Positions 1-9,094 of a stretch of 64,000 bases of DNA are shown in pieces; the stretch's first letter is position 1, and each line of letters opens with the position of its first letter. Both the position numbers and the translations under genes were made by a program. A model generated the notes under the pieces. That model did not search any database and was not told the DNA's origin. It saw only the letters and a program-made list of their open reading frames with translations. Source of the DNA: Zerene cesonia (lineage: Eukaryota > Arthropoda > Insecta > Lepidoptera > Pieridae); contig NC_052115.1 of NCBI RefSeq assembly GCF_012273895.1, forward strand, positions 5,263,183 through 5,327,182. The letters run 5' to 3'.

Positions 1-82
1 AAATGTGCCCAAAAAAGTAAATTGAGTGCTAAGGTAAACAAAAAAATTGTTTATGTATTTGCTTGATTATAATTGATTGCAG

Positions 83-3000
83 AATATTTACCTGTATAAA
101 TGCAGTATTCATAAATCAACTCTGCACTTGGCTGCTGTATGGTGAATTAAAGGATCCCTATGAGGAGTTCTTTGTGTATGGCATTAAAAAAGATGATTCA
201 TCTGATACATTTTTGTCCTGTCCCTCGACAACTAACACTGGGGACAAGTCTCTTGTATCAACTGTAAGTAATATAGAATTTTATTGATTATTAGCTGTGC
301 ACCCCGGCTTCACCTGTGGTACATATATAGCCTGTGTCATTCAGTGGATTTGCAAAATGGCTAAAGACTTTTGAAATTGGTCCCATTGTTCTTGCATAAA
401 TACATTACAATCATACAAAAGTTTTCTCTTTATATAAGTGTAGATGATTTTGTCTATACTATTTATGTGTTACTATAGGTGCTTAGAAAATAAAATTAAC
501 ATTCACATTTAAGCAACACTTTGATCATCCTTAGAATAGTATTTATGACTTCATACTCATTTCAAATGTTTCAGATTTAACCAATTTGGTTGTTCTTTAT
601 TGAGCTGAATAATTTTGTATATCTATTTATAATATCTGTGTATTCATATATTTTTCTACGTGATATGAAACCTTTTTCCTTCAATAATGTACTTTATTTT
701 CAGTTGCAACAAACTCCCCTAGACTGTGGTTATAATTTGAATCCCACAATGATACCATACTTTATACCATTGTCTTTGGCACAAGAAATTTTGTTTATTG
801 GTAAGACTGTCATATTATTTGGATTTGATCCTAAGAAAGTGAAGAAGAATCATAATAATTTTAGTATGAATAGAACTGTTATGCCTCTACAGAAAATCAA
901 TATTGAATCTAGGAGGTAAGGTGATTTTCTTATATATTATGTTAGGCCATTATATTCAGGTCTAACCAACCACTTCCCCAATTCAGTTTGCATTAAAAAA
1001 TTACCCAATTTGTAGGTTTACTATATGGGAAGAAAAAGAAGCTGAGTTTCATGAAAAATTACAAAAACTGAAAAATCCAGAAGAGTTTGAAGTGTGTAAC
1101 TTGAAATGTGTTGTCAGAGATATCAAGGAATGTGTTACAAAGGTTTGTTATAATTTATCTACATACTTTCTATGTAAATGACGCTCCTGAAAAGGAGTGT
1201 AACATATTCATAAAAGCTAATATCTATTGCTGACAAAACAAAAATAATGTTTGTAGCGGTAAAATTTTCTTTAATAATTCTATAGTCCCTTACCTAACAT
1301 AGCTCCCATGGCAAACAGCAGTAATTTTTTTCAATTATTCAACATATTTTGCTACAAATTAAAATTTTATTATAATGTATTCAGTCAAGTCAAACTTTGA
1401 AACCTTGATTTATGTTAAAGTTTTATATTTCATTTCACTGCAAGGTTTTACATGTTCCTAACCTTACGTAATTTGTGTGCTGTAAGTATTTAATATGCCT
1501 GTTCTTTTAGCACCTCTGGACTGTAGCAGTTGAAGAAGCCCAACTCTTACATGAACTCCGTTTAATGAAGGACTTCTATCTGTTGGGCCGAGGAGAGCTA
1601 TTTCTCGAATTGTTGAGACTCACCTCTCATATCTTGGATAAACCCACTACCCGGACTTCTACTAGAGGTAAAAGTAGAAAAAAAATGTTTATGTATAAAA
1701 TGTCTTTTACATATTATGAATATAAATAATAAGCTCTTGTACATCCTTACTATTATTTTAAAGACGAAAGTCTCTGCGAAGGCGAAGGTCTGCCTGTCTG
1801 TCTCTTCTTCACGCCAATACCGCTGATCCGATTTGCATAAAATTTGGTAGTAGGATAAGTTTTATCACAGAAATTCCACGGGAACCGGAACTGTGTGGGG
1901 CTTTCCTTGACTAAGCGGGTGAAGCCGCGGGCGGAAAATTAGTGTATAATTAATTTCCTGTATCTCTCCGGATCTTACAAAACTAACACCAAAACCATAA
2001 GTCAACTCATTTAATATTAATTTACGACAAGACACGATTCGATCGATTTATGTTAATGTTTCAGATATGAATCATGCATTTCAACTGGCTGCTAGAGCTG
2101 TATTGTTGGGCAACAGTGCTGATATCGAGAAATTCAGTTTCGAATTGCCATATGTGAAGCCAAATGTATCAGCTAACTCTTCTCTCGATGACAGTAGCAG
2201 TACAGGTATAATCTCTGGTGTCTAATTTTTTATAAATCTTAATTTAGAATAAAGATAGCTTTGGCTATAATGAAATTAATATAAGTCCTTCCTAAGAAAA
2301 ATTCTTCTGTAAGGTATTATGTGTATCTCTTAGGAAACATTGATCAGTATAGGCTAAGCAAAAACTTTTCTCATATCAAGTTCTTAAAATTAATTTCTAG
2401 TGTAATATATTTTCTCTGTGTACCAGTGGCTGATGGTTGGTCAACAATAATCCTAAAGTATGACTTCAAATGGCCTTTGCATTTGCTTTTCGCGCCGGAA
2501 GTGTTAGCGAGATACAACGACATGTTCCGACTGCTCTTGCGCATTAAGAAGACGCAACATGACTTGCATAAACTGTGGAAAACATATAAGCATTCGACAC
2601 GGTAAAGTTATTTTTAATTAACATCCAATCAATCCTTTCAATAATTTCGATGGAATCTATGCAAAGCTATACACTACTTGAAATCTTTCAAATGCCACAT
2701 AATACAATGTATTGTATGTATCTATTCAAAGTGGAGTAGGAAAGAAAACAGCTAAAAATGTTTTGTAGAATCAGATTTAAAACCTAAATTTCAAATGTTG
2801 AATGCCACCAAAACTACAAATTTACGCGCTTTACATTCCCATATAAAATTATCACTTCAATAAGTTATTGTAGAGATCATTATTTACTATGCTCTTTAAT
2901 ATAAGGACAAATTATCTAAAAATTGTTTACACAAATTTTCTTAAATTATTAAAAGCTTGTTGCATTGAAAACATAACATTGCCCTACATTAATTTATCTT

Positions 3001-4844
3001 ACACAGTTTCAGTACCTGCCAACTCCACAATAAGCTGATGTTCCTAATGGACAACCTGCAACACTACTTACAAGCAGATGTGCTCGAGACCAACTTCTCT
3101 CGGCTAATGGCTGAGGTGGAAAACACTAATGACTTTGAGCGGTTGAAGAGAGCTCATGCTAACTTCCTAGCTGATGTGTTGAGTCAGTCATTTTTGACAG
3201 TCACGGTATTACATTATATTTATACATTTTGGTTTTTCGAACTTTTTGAATTTATGAATCTTTAGATGAAGGTTATAATAAATGGGTATTTAATTTTTAA
3301 TTGCACTATCATGGGTCTTTTTTATTTATAGCAAAATGATTCAGATGAATAAACGGAATATTAATGTGAATTTTTAATGTGATTAATAATTTTTGGTACT
3401 TAATTGGTTTAACAGTATAAATGTAAGTTATTTTTTATTTGATGTTGTGTTAATAAAATTATCCATTTAAAAATTATGATTTAAATAAGAAACTACAAGT
3501 GCGAACAAGTACCCAAACATTAAAATGTATTATTTTTCAGTCTGAAGATGGCGAGTGCTCAAGTGATACCCTGAATTGCCTCAACAACCCAGTACTAAGT
3601 AATATAGTGGAGTTATTGCGATTGTGCCATTCGTTCTGCAGTCTCAGTGAGTTCGCACCTGACCCTACCAAAGAAGATTATTATATACGGGGTTATTCTG
3701 AAAGGTAAGCTGAAAACATAACAGTGGAAATATTTAATATACTTTTTTTTTTGTAATTTCCCAAAACTGCAGAAGTAATCTGCGTAAGTTATTGTGGGAG
3801 TCGAGCATGCTTCGGCACGAATTGGGCCAGCTCGCACCGGGGAAGTACCACACCCCCACAGAAAACCGACGTGAAATAGTGGCATGCCACTGTGTTTCGT
3901 ACGGTGAGTGGGGGAGCCGGAGGTCCGTTTCCTTTACCTCACCCGTCCTAGTCCATTCTTTCTTTCCAGTCGTTAATCCTATCCTTTTCCCTTACCCCAT
4001 AAAAGCGGGCAGCGCATTCACAGAGGTACTACCTTTGCGAATGTTTATGGGCGGTGGTGATTGCTTACCATCAGGCGAACCACAAGCTCAGCTGCCCGCT
4101 ATGACATAAAAAAAAAAAAAGTTTGTTGTACTTCATTGAGTACGAATGTCATTATATATGTCAATTTCCCAAATTAATTGTTCATGGTCATGTTCAACAA
4201 GCTGGTAACACAAACAACGCACATATAGAATACTGTAATTTACCGAATATTTTAAACGCTCGCAGTTTCAACAAACTAATTACAGTTGATGTTACACATA
4301 TAAATACAATTAGAGTACCTATCACGCAATGACTTATAAGCGAATTTAGTCCACTTGTCAAAAAGTTGGTAACACAGCTGATTCACATATACACACGTAT
4401 TATTCACCTTAGTCCTAAGGTAGAATTTTTTAGTTCAGAAAAAATAGTAACAGCTTATGCTCGTATACCCATGATATTAATCAGTTTAGTGTACTCAAGT
4501 TGGTAACGATGACCTTCATACAGAGGAGGCCCACACCCATTTCCTTACCCTTTCCAGTCTTTTAGTCTTTTCCTTTAATCTTTTTCCAATTTATGGTCGG
4601 CAATCCATTTGTAGAGGCGTAAGGTCTGCATTCGACCTTAAAATCTAACGATGACTTTCATATACCCAAACATTCGCTCAGGTTCAACAAGCTAGTAACG
4701 CAGCTGATGCAACTGCTGGCGTCGGTCCGCGAGCGGCCGAGCGGCGTGCACCTCGCGCGGCTGCTCATGCGCCTCGACTACAACCGCTGGCTGAGTGCGC
4801 ATGCGCACCTGTCGCGATCCGTTACCGATATGCTGAGGTACTGA
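83..4844 (+). CDS. Grip75: Gamma-tubulin complex component 4 (Grip75), 3' part of gene
   Basis: Structural subunit of the gamma-tubulin ring complex, which nucleates microtubules at centrosomes and spindles. Nine exons are visible: 83-263, 704-915, 1016-1142, 1511-1667, 2065-2205, 2427-2601, 3007-3205, 3541-3704 and 4682-4844. All have GT-AG borders and the phases join, giving 505 residues plus a TGA stop. Family-like stretches include WLLYGELKDPYEEFFV (end of GRIP1), PYFIPLSLAQEILFIGKTV, KDFYLLGRGELF, FKWPLHLLFAPEVLARYN (start of GRIP2), NLQHYLQADVLETNF, LCHSFCSL and LLMRLDYNRWL near the C-terminus. GCP4 proteins are about 650-670 residues, so roughly the first 160 residues lie left of the window. 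The last exon is much more GC-rich than the others. The intron before it (3705-4681) is unusual: it holds two SINE-like insertions and degenerate copies of the last exon start. The gene is convergent with the methyltransferase downstream. Identification is from recalled family sequence. Confidence 0.93.
291..445 (-). mobile_element. Degenerate Helitron-like element in a Grip75 intron
   Basis: On the minus strand the element ends AAGCCGGGGTGCACAGCTAA followed by T, a CTRR-type 3' terminus after a GC-rich stretch. This is the pattern of short Helitron-like repeats in Lepidoptera. The 5' end is not clear. Confidence 0.45.
1744..1942 (+). mobile_element. Helitron-like element, non-autonomous
   Basis: Starts TCCTTACTATTATTTTAAAG after an A. 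It ends with a GCGGGTGAAGCCGC hairpin and a TTAG/T terminus. Similar in layout to the elements at 23875 and 14912 but diverged. It lies in a Grip75 intron. Confidence 0.55.
3794..4120 (+). mobile_element. Full-length copy of a poly(A)-tailed SINE-like family (family B)
   Basis: Runs from GTGGGAGTCGAGCATGCTTC to GCCCGCTATGACATAAA plus a run of 13 or more A. It lies in the last Grip75 intron. AGCGGGCA in the body is the reverse complement of TGCCCGCT near the tail, so the 3' half can fold into a stem. Other copies in this window share the ends GAGGCCCAT and ACCATCAGGCGAACC. It has no coding capacity; I could not find clear Pol III boxes. Confidence 0.65.
4192..4520 (+). repeat. Degenerate copies of the Grip75 last-exon start
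   Basis: Sequences resembling the start of the last exon (GTTCAACAAGCTAGTAACGC at 4682) recur at about 4192, 4266, 4357, 4440 and 4494. Spacing is 54-91 bases, and several units are followed by a CACATATA-like stretch that resembles the flank before the true exon. The first copy matches 18 of the first 19 exon bases. This looks like a decayed tandem duplication of the exon edge together with some upstream intron. Confidence 0.6.
4266..4332 (+). other. Candidate alternative or decayed terminal exon of Grip75
   Basis: An AG acceptor preceded by CGCTCGC ends at 4265, closely like the CGCTCAG acceptor of the true last exon at 4681. The sequence after it, spliced to exon 3541-3704 in the same phase, reads S-FNKLITVDVTHINT and so on to a TGA at 4330-4332. 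The true last exon reads R-FNKLVTQLMQ. It would replace the final 54 residues with about 21 unrelated ones and remove the last GRIP2 helices. It may be only one decaying unit of the repeat array described separately; no transcript evidence is available here. Confidence 0.35.
4521..4644 (+). mobile_element. Family B SINE-like fragment with 17 bp target duplication
   Basis: Contains GAGGCCCACACCC, TTTTCCTTTAAT and GTAGAGGCGTAAGGTCTGC, shared with the copy at 11594. TAACGATGACCTTCATA at 4504-4520 and TAACGATGACTTTCATA at 4645-4661 flank it, a 17 bp duplication with one mismatch. Confidence 0.6.
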
Positions 4845-5412
4845 TGAGGCAGCTGGCCTATTAACTGTGCTACGTGGGTTACAATATAAGACGGCAAGTT
4901 TACCGGGCCTGGTGTATCGGATGTGAATTCTGAATGTATCATGTCAGTATATCAAGATATTGATTATCGAATGCTCTGTCAAATATTCTGTATTATTGAT
5001 TGGAGATGTAATGGAACTGGAATAATGTCCGGTTAGGTTATGATTTGTATGCAATATTGCTTCATTGCCGAACTTTCATGCAATGCTCGAGATGGAAGCT
5101 CTAATACTAATAACTTCTCGTGCTGTAATAGATATATGAATGTCAATTTTTAGATCTGAATTGAATATTTTGTACTACATAGATACCATGTATGATATGC
5201 CATAGTACCTACAGCAAATAGAGATCTAACCTGAACTCTTAAGCAGGTGAATGACAGAAATCAGAGTACAACAAAATATGATTTTATACTTTGAACAATG
5301 TTTATGAGCCTAAATGAGTTCCTTTTGATGTCAATGCCAGGATTTCATTTTTTTTTTTATGTTTGTAATCAGCCATATTTAAAAATAACTGTATATTATT
5401 TCCAAAGTAACA

Positions 5413-5418
5413 AATAAA
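5413..5418 (+). terminator. Poly(A) signal AATAAA of Grip75
   Basis: AATAAA lies 569 bases after the Grip75 stop and is the best match to a polyadenylation signal in the 3' UTR. Cleavage 10-30 bases downstream would fall at or next to the stop codon of the convergent methyltransferase gene. Confidence 0.6.
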
Positions 5419-5441
5419 ACAAAATATAACAGAGCAAACAT

Positions 5442-5447
5442 TTTATT
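5442..5447 (-). terminator. Poly(A) signal AATAAA of Art8-like gene, overlapping its stop
   Basis: On the minus strand the stop codon TAA at 5449-5447 runs directly into AATAAA (5447-5442), so the shared A belongs to both. If this signal is used, the 3' UTR is only about 15-30 nucleotides and ends inside the Grip75 3' UTR. Confidence 0.55.
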
Positions 5448-7996
5448 TAATCACTATCAATTTCATCTTCCTCCAACACATTAGTTGTTTCAACATTGCC
5501 TTGGCTCAAAGCGTGTTGTGTTTGTTGTTCCATCACAGCATTAATTAGAATACACTTGGTCATGTGGCAGGTGCAGGGCATGGGATGCTCTATCTCTTCT
5601 GGGTCCAGGAGAGACAGTTGTAAATTGTACCTTGAATATTAGTAATACAAATTATTTACAAGAATTTAAAACAAATAATAGATAGCAATATGACAAAATG
5701 CAAATTTTCAGAGATATTTTAAGACATATACATATATAATACATATAATGTAATTGGTTGGTTGTATAATGTAATGGGTTAAAGTTCGTATTTTTGCTTG
5801 AATCACATAGTTATGTATTTACTCAGAGAATCATACATGTATAATTAATTTCTAATAATTACTTTCTTACCTTCGTGAGTTCACATCATCTCTTTTCATA
5901 TCTAATTTAAAGGCAATTGGTTCCTTTTCTTCCACCATCTGTTCATCAGGTAACAAAATGACAGTTTGTTTCCAATGTGTTTGTTCATGGAATGGTCCTG
6001 TGTTGAGCACTATTCTATTCTCACCAGATAGTTCTGGAAAATTACATTCAAACCATACACAAATCCCTTGATAGCGACCATTCTTCTTAGCACCTGAAAT
6101 ATATTTTCAACAAATTAACAATCAATTCATAAAACAAGTCCCTAATAGTACGGTTTTTTTAACACTATCAAAAATTAAGTGTTAAAAAAATTGCTTACAT
6201 ACCTACTACATGCTGTACACTGTAAGAGTCCAAGTCTTGTACAGTATCTTCTCTTAAATTAATCCAATTTAAGGCTATTTCGTCTCCTAATAAATCCTCG
6301 GGTTTAATCTGCAAAATTTCAGGCTTTTCACTCTTATCTGATCGTAGGTGTTTTGCAAATGATGATAATGATACTCCATGGAAATTTTCCCATTTTTCAT
6401 ATAATGATGAGACACTAAAATAGAAGAAAAGGATTTAATATAACAATGCAGTTAAAATTTAAATGTGATGTAAACATAATTTTCTTTGTCTATAAATATG
6501 AAGACATTGTTAATGTGGAAACCTTCCAAACACACTATAGTTTTAGACCTGTTTATTACCAATTCAAGCAAAATATTATTACAAATAAAATTAAAATGGA
6601 AGCTTTTCTATCTATACTTAAACAAACATGCAATGAACTACTAAATATGAGTCTCACCTACATGGAGCTACATAAATAACTGCACTCTCTGGAAACATCT
6701 CACCACCATTCTTGAGAAACTTGTCTCTGGCAAGCAACACAGAGTCTAACATGCCTTCATGGAGTAAATAGAATCCCATCCATTCGGAAACAATAGCATC
6801 TACTTTCATGTTATCTGGTAAAACAACATCTTCAACTTTACTGTGAAGTACCTGTAATTTTCAATATTTAAGGTGTTAATTTGTTTATCAATTAAAATTG
6901 TTTATACCAGTGTTCCTACCAGTGAATGATACCAGTGCTCTGACAATAATATGCTCAACTACTTATCACTTAAATATTACTACTAGCTGTGACCCGCGGT
7001 TGAAACCGCGTAAGTCCGTATCCCGTAGGAATATCGATATAAAAAGTGCCTATGTGTTATTTCAGTTGTCCAGCTATCTACGAAGCAGAATTTCATTGCA
7101 ATCGGTTCAGTAGTTTTTGCGTGAAAGAGTAACAGACATATGCATTCATCCTCACAAACTTTCGCATTTATAGTATTATTAATCGCCAATAGATGAACAA
7201 ATTATAGTAGCATTATAGTATTATTAATCGCCAATAAATGAAAAACACGAATAAAACACGAATATGACATTTTCTAAAAAAGATTCCTAGCTAGATCGAT
7301 TTATCACCCCCGAAACCCCCTATATACTAAATTTCATGAAAATCGTTGGAGCCGATTCCGAGATTCCAATTATATATATATATATATATATATATACAAG
7401 AGTTGCTCGTTTAAAGGTATAAGATAATGATATCTCAAAATTAGTTTTAATGCTTGAAGAGCTTGACATCATATAAAAATTTACTATTAACCAATAACTT
7501 ACTTCAATAACATTTTCAAAGTGATTTTCTTTAACAACTTCTTTAGCTAATTCTGCAATATTACTAGCTTCCACTGCAAACACTTTCTTAGCACCAGCTT
7601 GAGCACAAAATATAGATAATATTCCCGTACCACAACCTACATCCATGACAACTTTATCTTTAAAATATTCTTTATTTTCTAATATTGCCTTTCGGTATGA
7701 TATTGTTCTTTGGTGATCTTCTAACATTAATTTATGTACCTGAAATGAACATATAACCATTATTTTACACAACTTCGAACTTTTAAATGTAATTTTAATC
7801 AAGGGAAAATTACTTTCATATATATAAATTTTAACCATAGATAGTGTGATTATTAAGAACAGAAATTGGACGCTGTTTAGGGGTAGAACACAATGTAAGT
7901 GGAATACGCAAATCTTACCTCTAAATTTTCGTAACTTGAGAAATAGGTTCTGTTTTGTATAAGGTCGGACTCCATAATTGTTTGCAATATAGGCAT
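5447..7996 (-). CDS. Art8: Type I protein arginine methyltransferase, Art8/PRMT6-like
   Basis: Transfers methyl groups from S-adenosylmethionine to arginines of histones and other proteins. Six exons on the minus strand: 7996-7919, 7739-7503, 6851-6658, 6414-6203, 6093-5871 and 5630-5447. They total 1128 bases including the stop, 375 residues, the usual PRMT6 length. The N-terminal signature YFSSYENLEVHKLMLEDHQR is split between exons 1 and 2. SAM-binding motif I is VMDVGCGTGILSIF, followed by FCAQAG and VFAVEAS, which favour PRMT6 over PRMT1. The double-E loop is SEWMGFYLLHEGML with both glutamates present, and the THW loop is FHEQTHWKQ. All catalytic landmarks are intact. The C-terminus is acidic (EEDEIDSD). 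The start is the first ATG of exon 1; a second in-frame ATG seven codons later (MESDL) is possible. Divergent from AGGF1 and convergent with Grip75. Orthology to fly Art8 rests on recalled sequence. Confidence 0.93.
6983..7189 (-). mobile_element. Helitron-like element (Lep1-type) in an Art8 intron
   Basis: Minus-strand copy of the same family as 23875-24074. It has the shared core ACTACTGAACCGATTGCAAT, the GCGGTTTCAACCGC-type 3' hairpin region and CTAG/T at the end. The 5' end is weathered. Confidence 0.6.
7200..7440 (-). repeat. Interspersed repeat with (TA)n, after a local duplication
   Basis: On the minus strand the sequence reads TTATACCTTTAAACGAGCAA, then (TA)n, then GGAATCTCGGAATCGGCTCC and TAGGGGGTTTCGGGGG, a repeat I recognise as widespread in Lepidoptera but cannot name. 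TATAGTATTATTAATCGCCA at about 7171 recurs 44 bases downstream, a local direct duplication at its edge. The perfect TA run is 7371-7396. Confidence 0.5.
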
Positions 7997-9094
7997 GTAC
8001 TTAGAAAAATAATCTATTCTTCACATAAAACATAACCTTTATAAAACTCCCACTATAAAATAATAGGAAAATTATTCCTGTTCGAAAAATTTAGTTTTTT
8101 TTTTTAATTTATAGAATGTATAGCGTATCAATTTAATATATTCGTTATATAAGGAAAATTACTAATAAGTAATAATCACTTAACCTTATAACTTATTAGT
8201 GTACTTATGTTTTTGAGGTTATTTCAAAACATGTCAATCTTCTTTTTTTTTAATTGTGTTGACAAACGATAGTGGGTATCACAAATTAAAAACTAGTCAC
8301 TTTTTACTGGGGAAGAGGCTATTAAACATTTACATTTGTGAATTGCATTTGAATTTTGAAGACATAATCGATGCAATATCATATTCGATGGTCGAAATAA
8401 TTTCAACTTTATCGTATTCGTAAAAAGGGCAGTAAATTGAAAAGTATCACTGCAGCAATAAAATTTGGACTTAATACAAAAGTCAACAATAATCACATCA
8501 CACTATCACACTTCACACTAATATTATAAATATGAAAGTTTAATTTTTGGATGTTTGTCCGTCAATTACGCTGAAACTACTGAACGGATAATGATGAAAT
8601 TTGTTATACCGACAGGGTATGAGCTGACTTGGGTGATAGGATACTTTTTGTCGCGATCAAATGTTCCTTTGTGATAGAACAGGAATCTTGATATCCAGGC
8701 AGACCCGGAATGAGCGTCTAGTTATTTATTAAATTTTACCTACCCAGTTTTTCTCAAGCCAAATGCGTATGTACCTACCATAGTATTTTGTTATCTATGG
8801 TATGCACATATATATTTACATATTCTGTGCCTCTGCATCTTGTTATTGGCTCTACTGTCTACATGACAAGTGTCATTTGTCAAAATAAATGAATTCTTCT
8901 GTGATCTTCAAATGATTATTTTATTACAAATGCGTATTATTTTATGCTCCTAATAGAGTGCACCTTAATATAACAATGTAATTTAATCTACATTTTGAAT
9001 GTTCATTCATGTTATCTTAAATTCACACAACATACTACAATTTTATTGTTAACTTTATCCGGCAAACAAAATAAACCCGAAAGGTGTCCTGAGA
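7997..9094. promoter_or_regulatory. Shared promoter interval between Art8-like gene and AGGF1
   Basis: The two start codons face away from each other across 1.1 kb, so both promoters must lie here or nearby. I see no clear TATA box and cannot place transcription starts. A Helitron-like element (8513-8721) occupies part of the interval; the rest is AT-rich with no other recognisable feature. Confidence 0.5.
8513..8721 (+). mobile_element. Helitron-like element in the Art8/AGGF1 promoter interval
   Basis: Starts TCACACTAATATTATAAAT and ends GAGCGTCTAG followed by T. It has the internal ACTACTGAACGGAT motif common to the lepidopteran Helitron-like repeats. The 3' hairpin is weak. Confidence 0.5.

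Noticed and set aside
3613..4109. Open frames on both strands over 3613-4109
   Set aside because: They cover the SINE-like copy at 3794-4120 and a Grip75 exon; they are translated repeat sequence or antisense frames.
7371..7396. TA-rich run as a TATA promoter
   Set aside because: Simple (TA)13 microsatellite within an interspersed repeat in an Art8 intron.
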